A stretch of DNA of 64,000 nucleotides from Paenibacillus eucommiae (GTDB taxonomy: Bacteria > Bacillota > Bacilli > Paenibacillales > NBRC-103111): the NCBI RefSeq assembly GCF_017874215.1, contig NZ_JAGGLB010000012.1:186001-250000 (forward strand), read 5' to 3'. Under the pieces are notes generated by a model. The model did not search any database, had not been told where the DNA came from, and saw nothing but the letters and a program-made list of their open reading frames with translations. Positions 50,370 to 58,557 of the stretch are shown here, one piece after another; positions within the stretch are counted from its first letter, which is position 1, and each line of letters begins with the position of its first letter. A program made the position numbers and the translations under genes.

Positions 50370-51276
50370 TGTTACTTTATTCAACGCTACTCTCCGGATT
50401 GTGGCGCCAATCCTCCTGGCAGCTTTGGGAGGGGCTCTGTGTGCCAGAGTCGGACTGTTTAATGTAGGCTTGGAAGGACTTATGCTCATCGGGGCTTTCT
50501 CCGCTATTGCCGGCAATCACTTGCTCGGAAACGTATGGCTGGCCGTGTTATTTTCGATCCTGTGCGTGTCCTTATTCTCCCTTCTCTTCGGCTATTTAAG
50601 TATTCATTTGCGGGCAAACGTCATTATCGTAGGTATTTCTTTGAATTTTCTGGCGCTTGGCTTAACTGCCTTTAGCTTGAAGGCAATCTTTCATGTAAAA
50701 GGGGCATACTTTAACAAAGATATGATAGGACTCCCGAAGTGGGAAATTCCATGGATCAAGGATATTCCGGTCCTAGGCGACATCTTGTCCGGTCACTCTC
50801 CTTTAGTCTATCTCGGACTTGTCATAGCGGTTGCCCTTCATCTGATTTTTTTCAAAACGATACTCGGCTTCCGTTTCCTGGCTGCTGGCGAGAACCCGGT
50901 TGCCGCACGAAGCTTAGGCATTCCCGTTCGCCGCATGCAGTATACAGCCGTCATGATCTGCGGAGTTCTCTGTGCACTGGCCGGAGCGCAGCTCTCACTC
51001 GGACAAGTTACCATGTTCACAGAAGGAATGACCGCAGGCAGAGGGTTCATCGCTCTTGTCGCGACCATGCTTGGACAGTCTAACCCACTTGGGGTGGCAG
51101 CATCCAGTCTGCTGTTCGGATTCATGGATGCGGTCAGCACTAGGCTGCAAGGCTTCTCCTTACCTACTAATTTCACACAGATGCTGCCTTATGTAGTGAC
51201 GCTTATTGCGATGTTCTTTTTCAAGGGCAGCAGTTATATGCAGGATGCCCGTAAGTCGAACGGCAGCTCACGTTAA
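50347..51276 (+). CDS. nupQ: Nucleoside ABC importer permease (NupQ-like)
   Basis: 309 aa from GTG at 50347 or ATG at 50353, overlapping the previous gene by 17-23 bp. Same permease family: GALCARVGLFNVGLEGLMLIGAF, LRANVIIVGISLNFLALGL and GRGFIALVATMLGQSNPLGVAASSLLFG. Last of the four nupNOPQ-type genes. A 117-bp gap (51277-51393), with two copies of GATGCAGAGATG, separates it from the oxidoreductase. Confidence 0.92.
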   Translation: MPMEQLFDVTLFNATLRIVAPILLAALGGALCARVGLFNVGLEGLMLIGAFSAIAGNHLLGNVWLAVLFSILCVSLFSLLFGYLSIHLRANVIIVGISLNFLALGLTAFSLKAIFHVKGAYFNKDMIGLPKWEIPWIKDIPVLGDILSGHSPLVYLGLVIAVALHLIFFKTILGFRFLAAGENPVAARSLGIPVRRMQYTAVMICGVLCALAGAQLSLGQVTMFTEGMTAGRGFIALVATMLGQSNPLGVAASSLLFGFMDAVSTRLQGFSLPTNFTQMLPYVVTLIAMFFFKGSSYMQDARKSNGSSR

Positions 51277-51393
51277 GATGCAGAGATGTTGAGACTATCA
51301 TGAAAAGTACGCGATAGACGCAATGGAGAAAGAGTACGAAGCGTGCACGAATGAGCGAATGCAGAGATGCTAAGAAGAAAGGGGCCTCTAACC

Positions 51394-52077
51394 ATGCTGG
51401 ATAAAGCGGAAAGACTGAAGAAAGCAAAAGCACTGCCTGTCAAAGAAGCCGATCAGCATCTTGAGGGGCGCTTACCACCAGGTCAATTTGCCACCGAGCG
51501 ATTTCCGATTCTTCATGAGGGCGACGTGCCTGAATATGATATCGAGAAGTGGGAGCTGCGTGTGTTCGGAGAAGTGGAGGAAGCGAAAACTTTCTCTTTT
51601 GCCGAGCTTATGGCATTACCGCAAACCCGCATCAACTGTGACATTCATTGCGTAACACGATGGTCGAAATTTGATACCGTATGGGAGGGTGTGTTGTTCC
51701 GGGATTTTCTCAGTGCTGCGGGCATCCATTACGACAAAGAATCCATCAGGTACGTGATGTTCCATGCTGACTCTGATTATGAGACCAACGTACCGCTAGA
51801 CGATTTACTTCAGGACAACATCCTGCTGGCCCATACCTATAACGGTAAGCCGCTAACCGATAAGCATGGCTGGCCGCTTCGCCTCGTTATTCCCCATCTA
51901 TACTTCTGGAAAAGTGCCAAATGGCTCACCGGCATTGAGTTTATGAAAGAGGACCGCCCCGGCTTCTGGGAGAGGAACGGCTTCCATAATTACGCCGATC
52001 CTTTCCGGGAACAGCGCTTCTCTGGAGAAGCGCTCCCGATTCCAGAAGATGAATGGACAAAAAAGGAGTATGATTAA
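51394..52077 (+). CDS. Molybdopterin-dependent oxidoreductase (sulfite oxidase fold, YuiH-like)
   Basis: 227 aa from ATG at 51394 with AAAGGGG 9 bp upstream. The sulfite oxidase molybdopterin domain is shown by INCDIHCVTRWSKFDTVWEGV (Cys ligand of molybdenum in CVTRWS) and GWPLRLVIPHLYFWKSAKWLTGIEF. No TAT or Sec signal is seen, so it appears cytosolic, unlike MsrP. It is located between a nucleoside importer and a nucleoside phosphorylase and its stop overlaps the phosphorylase start region, a context that does not match known sulfite oxidases. Confidence 0.88.
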   Translation: MLDKAERLKKAKALPVKEADQHLEGRLPPGQFATERFPILHEGDVPEYDIEKWELRVFGEVEEAKTFSFAELMALPQTRINCDIHCVTRWSKFDTVWEGVLFRDFLSAAGIHYDKESIRYVMFHADSDYETNVPLDDLLQDNILLAHTYNGKPLTDKHGWPLRLVIPHLYFWKSAKWLTGIEFMKEDRPGFWERNGFHNYADPFREQRFSGEALPIPEDEWTKKEYD

Positions 52078-52078
52078 T

Positions 52079-52804
52079 ATGCTAATGCCTATCCTGCAAG
52101 TTCACTCTGAGGATATCCCTGATTATGTAATCGTTTGTGGAGACCCGCAGCGCGCCGAAATCATCTCACGAAAGCTCGACTCTGCCAGAGAGCTGGCATT
52201 CAGCCGGGAGTACCGCACTTTCGCCGGTGAAATTCAAGGCGTTCCTGTAGCTGTGACCAGCCATGGAGTCGGTTCACCCGGTGCTGCCGTATGCTTCGAA
52301 GAGCTGATTCGCGCTGGAGCCAAGACCATCATCCGCGTCGGAACAGCAGGCTCTTATTTTGCTGAGCTTCCTGCTGGCAGCCTTGTTGTCAGCACCGCTG
52401 CAGTCAGAGCAGAAGGCCTGACCTATCAGCTTGTGCCTCAAGGTTATCCCGCTGTGGCGGATAGCCAAGTCGTAGATGCGCTGTACGCATCAGCACTGGA
52501 AACAGATGGTCTCGTTCGCAAAGGAATTACGGTAACTTTGGATGCTTTTTTTGCCGGTGTAGAAGAAATCCCCCACAAGAAATACAAGCAAGCCGGCGTA
52601 TTGGCGGTCGAGATGGAGATTGCAGCACTCTATGTGATTGCCTCATTAAGAGGCATCCGCGCAGGCGCCATTCTCGTGCTCGACGGATTCGCCGATGCCG
52701 ACCTTGCCAAGGAGTACAATCCTCACACCGACATTGTCGCTCAAGCCGTAGAGCGTGAAATACATGTTGCCCTGCAGGCTGTTGTTAAGCTTGCTGCTGA
52801 GTAG
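52079..52804 (+). CDS. Nucleoside phosphorylase (PNP/UDP family)
   Basis: 241 aa from ATG at 52079 with AAGGAG 10 bp upstream. Motifs: VIVCGDPQRAEIISRKLD, SHGVGSPGAAVCFEELIRAGAKTIIRVGTAGS (phosphate and base site) and GVLAVEMEIAALYVIASL (ribose-binding Met-Glu-Ile). This is the trimeric/hexameric PNP_UDP_1 family, similar to uridine phosphorylase and DeoD. It cleaves nucleosides brought in by the upstream nupNOPQ-type importer to base and (deoxy)ribose-1-phosphate. Terminator at 52817-52859. Confidence 0.92.
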   Translation: MLMPILQVHSEDIPDYVIVCGDPQRAEIISRKLDSARELAFSREYRTFAGEIQGVPVAVTSHGVGSPGAAVCFEELIRAGAKTIIRVGTAGSYFAELPAGSLVVSTAAVRAEGLTYQLVPQGYPAVADSQVVDALYASALETDGLVRKGITVTLDAFFAGVEEIPHKKYKQAGVLAVEMEIAALYVIASLRGIRAGAILVLDGFADADLAKEYNPHTDIVAQAVEREIHVALQAVVKLAAE

Positions 52805-52816
52805 GTTACATAAATC

Positions 52817-52859
52817 AAGAGGGAGCAGCACGCCTTAAATGGCGCCGCTTCCTCTTTTG
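52817..52859 (+). terminator. Terminator of the nucleoside operon
   Basis: AAGAGGGAGC and GCTTCCTCTT pair, with an inner GCC/GGC stem, and the hairpin ends in TTTT. It closes the operon that starts at 46641. Confidence 0.8.
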
Positions 52860-52940
52860 CATCCATTCTCCCCTCTTCAGACCGCCCCTATTAAACTTGT
52901 AACGTATGCAGGTTTTGGAGCCATTCGCTTTGGTGCGGAC

Positions 52941-53975
52941 TTAAAGTTGACCCAATACGGATAACAGTCTCTTAACCACCACAGCCGCTTCGGCCCTAGT
53001 TGCCCGATCCTGAGGAACGAACTTATTGCCAGTTCTGCCATTCATGATTCCTACACGAACAGCGATCTCAACTTCCTTGATCGCCCATTCGCTTATGTGC
53101 TGCACATCCACAAATACCATAGAATCTGCTGAGACTATTTCCTTGAATGTCTCCCCGGACATATACTTACCTGCTCTCACCAGCATGACCGTCATTTCTT
53201 CCCTTGTAATAGGCTGCTCCGGTGCGAAGCTATTATCCGTTATCCCCTTGATGATTCCAGCTGAGTAAGCACCACTCACAACCCCTACATACCATGAATT
53301 GGGTAAAACATCAGTAAATGGGCTTTCAATGACAGCCGCCTTCAGATTTAATGCTCTTGTTATCATCGCAGCAAACTGAGCCCTTGTCACCTTGGCTTCT
53401 GGCACGAAATGCTTGTCATCCATACCTTCGATGATTCCCATCGATGCAAGCTGCTCAATATCTTCCTTAGCCCAATGTCCAACCAAATCTACGAACGTTT
53501 TACTCACCGGGTTACTTACAACAACACTTTTCCCGATGGTAGTTGTTGTGCTGCTTAATTTATGAGTGACCACTTTGATAGCCTCCCATCTTACAGACGA
53601 TTCCCCGCCTTTCTTGATTTTGAACGTCAGGGTGCCTATTGTAAGATTTCCGCTTTCTCCCAGCACATCCCCGATTTTCGTATGAGCAACGATAATTTCG
53701 TTGTTTTTGATGATGGGCGAAACCGAGAAACCTTTCAGATTAGATTTGGCCTCCAACAGCTCAAGCTTATCAGGGTCAAAAGAAAATCTGGCTTCGTATC
53801 CATATAAATCAACAATGTTTTTCCCACTCATGGTCATTGTAATTTTGCCATCAGCTGGTTTATTTCCCTCAAGCTGAAAAATGGGAGCTGTTTCAGCGTT
53901 TGCCATTGTAAGGAACAGCGTCGGCCAGCAAAGCAGCACAATCAGTAACAAACTTATTCTTTTATGCAAAATCAT
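52941..53975 (-). CDS. Cohesin-domain protein with three SLH anchors
   Basis: 344 aa. Signal peptide 1-27 (LTMANAETA), then a type-I-like cohesin domain at about 30-155 (YGYEARFSFDPDKLELLEAK, GTLTFKIKKGGES), followed by three SLH domains: about 164-215 (FVDLVGHWAKEDIEQLASMG), 222-275 (FTDVLPNSWYVGVVSGAYSAG) and 288-341 (FVDVQHISEWAIKEVEIAV). SLH repeats bind pyruvylated cell-wall polymer, so the cohesin is displayed on the surface. It directly follows a cohesin-dockerin protein gene with 100 bp between. It could be the anchoring scaffoldin of a small cellulosome-like complex. Whether its cohesin binds the neighbour's dockerin is inference. Confidence 0.9.
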   Translation of the reverse strand: MILHKRISLLLIVLLCWPTLFLTMANAETAPIFQLEGNKPADGKITMTMSGKNIVDLYGYEARFSFDPDKLELLEAKSNLKGFSVSPIIKNNEIIVAHTKIGDVLGESGNLTIGTLTFKIKKGGESSVRWEAIKVVTHKLSSTTTTIGKSVVVSNPVSKTFVDLVGHWAKEDIEQLASMGIIEGMDDKHFVPEAKVTRAQFAAMITRALNLKAAVIESPFTDVLPNSWYVGVVSGAYSAGIIKGITDNSFAPEQPITREEMTVMLVRAGKYMSGETFKEIVSADSMVFVDVQHISEWAIKEVEIAVRVGIMNGRTGNKFVPQDRATRAEAAVVVKRLLSVLGQL

Positions 53976-54026
53976 ACCGCCTCCTTCACTTCATACTTAC
54001 TGATACTTATGCACCTACACTTATGC

Positions 54027-54054
54027 CGAACAGGAGAATGACTCCTCCTGTTCG
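54027..54054. other. Hairpin between the two cohesin genes
   Basis: CGAACAGGAG (54027-54036) and CTCCTGTTCG (54045-54054) form a perfect 10-bp stem without a T run. On the mRNA it would sit between the cohesin-dockerin and cohesin-SLH genes and may stabilise the upstream message or lower read-through. Confidence 0.6.
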
Positions 54055-54074
54055 AACATACCTCCAACTATCAT

Positions 54075-56774
54075 TTATTCTATAATTTTCTTGGCAAGTG
54101 CAGCTAAATCCTCGATGTCGATTTTGCCATCTCCATTCAGATCTGCCCGTTTCACTTGCTCCCAATCCGAACTGCTGGTGTCTTTGCCGTAATTGACGGC
54201 TAGGATGGCTAAATCACCTATGGTCACTTTGTTATCATGATTGAAGTCACCATAGATGCCATCCACTGTAACTTGAATGTTGACGGAAGACAAAGCAGCA
54301 TCATATTCGACACCTTGACTATCTGCCAAAGTAGCACTTGTGATCGAGATTTCACTTGTTGTGTTCTGCCCAACATACTTCGATCTGAACGTCAGCTCCA
54401 CGATGGGAGCTTGACCTGTAACTGCATTCCCCGGCCCCTCGCTAGCCAAAATTAATCGAATTGTTCCAGCCGGCTCTTTCACAATCTCGAGAAGGCCAAC
54501 CCCCTCTTTGATAGACGCTGCCGACATAAATTCTAGAATTGCAGGATCGTACGTGAATTTAATTTCCTGAGCATACACATTCTGAGTCACACTTTCCAAG
54601 CCATATGTCACCTTAAAGCTTGTATTTCCATATATTGAACTCACATCAGTCGTTAAGGAAGTTACATTTGTGTCACCAGTTTCATCATCCAGCACATACA
54701 ATTTGCCTTCACCCGGAGCAAAGCTGCCAGATAGCGTCCCAGCCATACTGTTGTAATTTGTGCTGGTCTCTCCTCCTGTGACCTTCGAAACTTCTTTCAC
54801 TGAACCAGGTTTGGACGGAAGGGAGAAGGCCATCATACGAGAATTTTGAATATCCCGATTCACGACCATCACATATTTGCGGCCGCTCTCATTCGTAAAT
54901 GAGCTGACAATCATCGGCTGGCTGGAATCGGCTGGCTGCCAAAAGAAATCTGTCGGAACTGCCTTGGTCCCTTGCGGTCTTGTTCCCGTATGATAAACAG
55001 CCTCCGATTTTAATCCGAGCAGCGTCGGTCCAAGCTTGAGCACACCTGCATTTATATTTTTGGCAGAATTGTATAATGCACTTTTTGATCCATCAGGAAG
55101 GATGAGTCCCTCAACAAATCCTGATGCTTCCCAATTTTGATAAAGAAAATAATTAAGACCCTTTGCACCGTACGCAAGATTGGTATAAACCTGATACTTC
55201 AGTTCATTTTCGTTAGGCTGTCTAAGAGATCCTTCCATACCTACTGATTGTATAAACGACCAGAAATCAATCTTCGCTGCAAGTGCTTGCCGACGGATGA
55301 TTTCCAGATTATCATAATATCCATCTTCATATATTCCGCCCCCCAGCCCATAAGGATAATAATCAAACATTAGAACATCGGGACGTTTATTAGCCCAACG
55401 ATAAACATAATCCTCGTAGCTACGGAACGCAATGTCTTGGTTGATAGTAAACCAGAAATCACTATTCATCGCAATACCGTTTTTATAACCAGACCCGTCC
55501 TTCTCCCAGTCTGATCCATTTTCCCCATAAAGAAACCATCCAACTAAATTATCTACTCCCTCTCCATTATGGGTAAGCTCCCAATAATAAGTTGTATCGG
55601 GGCTAACAGCCGCATTGATTGAAAACTTCGGATTGAGTGTACCCGAAGACCCCATGGTATCCTCGCCTAAAAGTGTTGTTCTAGCCGGGGAATCCCATAA
55701 TTTGAGCGTTAATGTTTCTCCGGAACCCCATAGAGTACCACCAGCTAGTTGGATAGTTGAAATAGATGTAGTTACCGCATTTGTCTTAAAGGTCTGACCC
55801 AAGGATTGGGCCGGTGACACAAAATCTCCTGAGTATGATTCTCTAAAAAGTTGTTCTGCAGAAGCATAGTTGGGAAGCAAATTAGCTAATGTCATGTGAT
55901 CGGGATCAGCCTGTCTGAAACGTTCCATCGTAGCCTGAGCCCCTGTCATTCCCTTTGTTGAAGGTTCATCTACAAAGAAGTACCCCAAAAGCGCAGGGTT
56001 TGACTTATAAAGATCGGCAATTTCGTCAATCATTTCTGTAGTAGGACGAGGAGTACCCTCATAAATTTTATGATTGTAATTTACTTTAAACCACATATCA
56101 TGGTTACTTTGGGCAATACCTGCCTCATAGGCCGTACCTCCACTGTAAACATCAGATGAGCTCCATTTAACACTCAGAGGTGTCGGGCCATCACTTGTAA
56201 GCTCCATATAGTAGGTTGTATTTGGAGAAAACCATTTGTAAATGTTAAAAACAAAGTAATCTTGACTAGCTGGTCCTGTAACGGATGAACTTCCCAATAA
56301 AGTTGTCTTGCTCGTAGAGTTATATATGCTTAATGTAACTGTACTTTCTTCTGTCCAATCAGATTTATCTATAAATAGTTCTACTGTATTGATTGCTGTG
56401 AAATCATCTGATGTAGTTGTAATTGTTTGTCCCAAGGAATTGCTATTACTTAAAACTCTCTCATCGTCTGCAACTGTTTGCCCGACAGTGAATGGATGCA
56501 TGATAAGTCTTGTGTCGTGCACCATACACTTTATTCCAACTGCTGTGCATTGTTCTAATGAAGCATTATTCCCCTCAAGCCCACTTTCATTATTAAGTAT
56601 ATAGGTAACATTCATGTCTTTTACTTCTTGATATTTATCGCTTGTGGCCTCTGGAGCAACAAATATTCCTATTGGAAACGGATCAACATGCGAAACACTC
56701 GCTTGAATTGAAGGCAGCCCCGTAAAACAAGCTAAAATAGCTAGTAGAACGAATTGAAACATAATTTTTCTCAT
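54075..56774 (-). CDS. Secreted glycosidase-like protein with cohesin and dockerin domains
   Basis: 899 aa. Signal peptide about 1-25. Residues 30-600 look like a TIM-barrel of the GH-A clan (LLGYFFVDEP at 263-271, VLMFDYYPYG at 467-476) interrupted by two similar beta-sandwich inserts (about 108-232 and 318-446, both starting SLGQT and containing TTYY(M/W)EL). A cohesin-like domain spans about 703-837 (YAQEIKFTYDPAILEFMS). The dockerin (838-899) has two Ca-binding loops, DFNHDNKVTIGDL and DLNGDGKIDIEDL. AGGAGG precedes ATG; a cre site lies 97-110 bp upstream. Probably an extracellular polysaccharide-degrading enzyme; its substrate and family number are unknown. Confidence 0.85.
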   Translation of the reverse strand: MRKIMFQFVLLAILACFTGLPSIQASVSHVDPFPIGIFVAPEATSDKYQEVKDMNVTYILNNESGLEGNNASLEQCTAVGIKCMVHDTRLIMHPFTVGQTVADDERVLSNSNSLGQTITTTSDDFTAINTVELFIDKSDWTEESTVTLSIYNSTSKTTLLGSSSVTGPASQDYFVFNIYKWFSPNTTYYMELTSDGPTPLSVKWSSSDVYSGGTAYEAGIAQSNHDMWFKVNYNHKIYEGTPRPTTEMIDEIADLYKSNPALLGYFFVDEPSTKGMTGAQATMERFRQADPDHMTLANLLPNYASAEQLFRESYSGDFVSPAQSLGQTFKTNAVTTSISTIQLAGGTLWGSGETLTLKLWDSPARTTLLGEDTMGSSGTLNPKFSINAAVSPDTTYYWELTHNGEGVDNLVGWFLYGENGSDWEKDGSGYKNGIAMNSDFWFTINQDIAFRSYEDYVYRWANKRPDVLMFDYYPYGLGGGIYEDGYYDNLEIIRRQALAAKIDFWSFIQSVGMEGSLRQPNENELKYQVYTNLAYGAKGLNYFLYQNWEASGFVEGLILPDGSKSALYNSAKNINAGVLKLGPTLLGLKSEAVYHTGTRPQGTKAVPTDFFWQPADSSQPMIVSSFTNESGRKYVMVVNRDIQNSRMMAFSLPSKPGSVKEVSKVTGGETSTNYNSMAGTLSGSFAPGEGKLYVLDDETGDTNVTSLTTDVSSIYGNTSFKVTYGLESVTQNVYAQEIKFTYDPAILEFMSAASIKEGVGLLEIVKEPAGTIRLILASEGPGNAVTGQAPIVELTFRSKYVGQNTTSEISITSATLADSQGVEYDAALSSVNIQVTVDGIYGDFNHDNKVTIGDLAILAVNYGKDTSSSDWEQVKRADLNGDGKIDIEDLAALAKKIIE

Positions 56775-56870
56775 AAATTACCTCCTGTTTTTTGAAAGCA
56801 GTTTTTTTCCTTGTTTTCAGGTGGCGTTCTACAGTTTGTTTACACGGTACTCACCTCCTTCATCACAAAT

Positions 56871-56884
56871 TGATAGCGCTTACA
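56871..56884. promoter_or_regulatory. cre site (CcpA) upstream of the cohesin-dockerin gene
   Basis: TGATAGCGCTTACA fits the cre consensus TGWNANCGNTNWCA at all positions on both strands. It is 97 bp upstream of the cohesin-dockerin gene, within the gap 56775-56967. It predicts glucose repression of the extracellular enzyme. Confidence 0.65.
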
Positions 56885-56920
56885 ATCGAAGATCAAAAGC
56901 TATAGTCTGCGCTTTTCAAT

Positions 56921-56954
56921 TTCATACCCTGCAGCGAATGCTGAAGGGTATGAA
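56921..56954 (-). terminator. Hairpin after the amidohydrolase gene
   Basis: CTTCATACCCT and AGGGTATGAAA pair with a short inner CAG/CTG stem, 14 bp after the amidohydrolase stop. The tail (TTGAAAAG on the minus strand) is poor in T, so termination may be weak. If it works, the cohesin-dockerin gene is a separate unit with its own promoter and cre. Confidence 0.5.
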
Positions 56955-56967
56955 GCTTCTCTGGCTA

Positions 56968-57783
56968 TTATATGAAATTATGAAACAACCGTTTTGCATT
57001 TAAACCAAGTACCTTTTCTTTGACCTCATCCGGGACCCGTGAGTATAAAATATTCCCGATTTCCCAGGCAAGATTGTTATACGTGCTGTCGCTTGAGAAG
57101 AGCAGCTTATCCGGGTCTGCCAAACGAACGAAATCTTCTAGCGTTCTTCTTGAATAAATAAATGATCCAGTCAAATCAAGAAAAAGATTCTCATATTGAT
57201 TTGATAAATCAATTGCCGTAATAATCGCAGCCCCTTCCCCGCCTGAATGGCCAATCAAGATCTTCACATCCTTGTAGATTCGGGCGATATCGTGCAAAAG
57301 CACAGGATTCGAATAAGCACTTTGTCCCCATGTGTGAACAAGTACAAACAGCTTCTTGGCATTGGCAAATTCCCACATAGGCCTATAAGCAGGTCCGTTA
57401 ATCGGATATTTGTTAAGATCGGGATGTATTTTCATACCGACAAACCGGTCTGAAATGACGAAGCAGCGTTCGGCTATCTCCAAGCTTTTTTCTTGCAAAA
57501 AAGGGATGTAGGTTACATATCCCAGCATGTTCCTGTTTGTATGCATCATACGAGCCAAATCGAGATTGGCTTCGAGTTCTCCGGATTTGAGTGCACGCAG
57601 CATGGAAACGATAAAATAATCAACCCCAACACGTTTTAACGTTTGATTAAAAGAGAGCAGCTGTTTTTCCTCGTCCTGATAAGGAACGTAGGGGTCTGCA
57701 GGAAACCCGAGGTGGCAATGAACATCTATAACCAGCATGTTTTGTAATGGCAATCCGTCCTCTGCATAATCTCTAAGCAGCAT
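56968..57783 (-). CDS. TIM-barrel metal-dependent amidohydrolase, second copy
   Basis: 271 aa amidohydrolase (amidohydrolase-2 family): metal HxH motif VHCHLGF near residues 21-25, GMKIHPDLNKY, HTWGQSAYSNP, LIGHSGGEGAAII and LLFSSDSTYNN with the final Asp ligand. The start ATG abuts the stop of the previous gene (TAAATG), with GGGAGGTG just before, so it is coupled. With its neighbour it forms a diverged pair. Homologues hydrolyse or decarboxylate lactone, amide or acid substrates. In a glycan operon it may act on an acidic or acylated sugar. Confidence 0.85.
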   Translation of the reverse strand: MLLRDYAEDGLPLQNMLVIDVHCHLGFPADPYVPYQDEEKQLLSFNQTLKRVGVDYFIVSMLRALKSGELEANLDLARMMHTNRNMLGYVTYIPFLQEKSLEIAERCFVISDRFVGMKIHPDLNKYPINGPAYRPMWEFANAKKLFVLVHTWGQSAYSNPVLLHDIARIYKDVKILIGHSGGEGAAIITAIDLSNQYENLFLDLTGSFIYSRRTLEDFVRLADPDKLLFSSDSTYNNLAWEIGNILYSRVPDEVKEKVLGLNAKRLFHNFI

Positions 57784-58542
57784 TTACACACCTCCCTGAA
57801 GTAAAAGCTCCAAGTTGCCGAAAGCAATTTTTTCTTTATCCGATTTAGAAATATCAGCATACGATAACATCGATATCGCCGAGCCCGGCTTATTAAATGG
57901 CATATTGGAGCCCCACAGCAGGCGGTCTGAGCCGAATCGCTTAACCAGCTCTTCGTAAGCAAGCCAGTTATCAAACAAGGACAGCTCCGTATAGAAATTC
58001 GGAAATCTTTCCATATACGTATAGATGACCATATTTCGGCGATGACGAAAGGCAGTTACGATGACATTGACCGTAGGAAAGGTCTGCAATAAGTTTTCAA
58101 ACTCAGGCAGTTCTGTTCCCGCGGCATCAATAATGTCTTCATAATCGATTAACAAATGAATATTTAATTTCGAAGCTATCTGAAACAGCTCATGGGTATG
58201 CTTGCTATGCAAGTAGTATCCATGTTCTTTCGGACAAAGCTTGGCAAACCTGATTTTCTCTTCCAGCAAAAGCTCTTCAAGAGCATTCCACCCTACGGCG
58301 TACTTGTAATGTGGAGAAAGGATGAGGCAGGGAATTATGTTTTCAAAACCGTCAGATCGAGCCAGCTTCAGCAAACGCTCATTTCCACTAATTGGATTGT
58401 AGGATCTGGCCATAGCATGATAAGCAACTATTTTGTCTATCCGGTAATAATCCAGCTCTTGCTGCACTTGAAGCTCGTTAAGTGAATCCAGATCTGCGCC
58501 TACCCAGTCTCCGATCATGTGATTGATGTCTATTTTTTTCAT
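57784..58542 (-). CDS. TIM-barrel metal-dependent amidohydrolase, first copy
   Basis: 252 aa, same amidohydrolase-2 fold: DINHMIGDW near the N-terminus (His ligand, but HxH replaced by NHM), AYHAMARSYNP, FAKLCPKEHGYYLHS, LLIDYEDIIDAAG, LLWGSNMPFNKPGSA. The HxH motif is less perfect than in the next gene, so it may be an inactive or partner subunit. It follows the GH2 gene by 15 bp and is directly joined to the second copy. Function inferred only from context. Confidence 0.8.
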   Translation of the reverse strand: MKKIDINHMIGDWVGADLDSLNELQVQQELDYYRIDKIVAYHAMARSYNPISGNERLLKLARSDGFENIIPCLILSPHYKYAVGWNALEELLLEEKIRFAKLCPKEHGYYLHSKHTHELFQIASKLNIHLLIDYEDIIDAAGTELPEFENLLQTFPTVNVIVTAFRHRRNMVIYTYMERFPNFYTELSLFDNWLAYEELVKRFGSDRLLWGSNMPFNKPGSAISMLSYADISKSDKEKIAFGNLELLLQGGV

Positions 58543-58557
58543 GACTTGACCTCCAGA

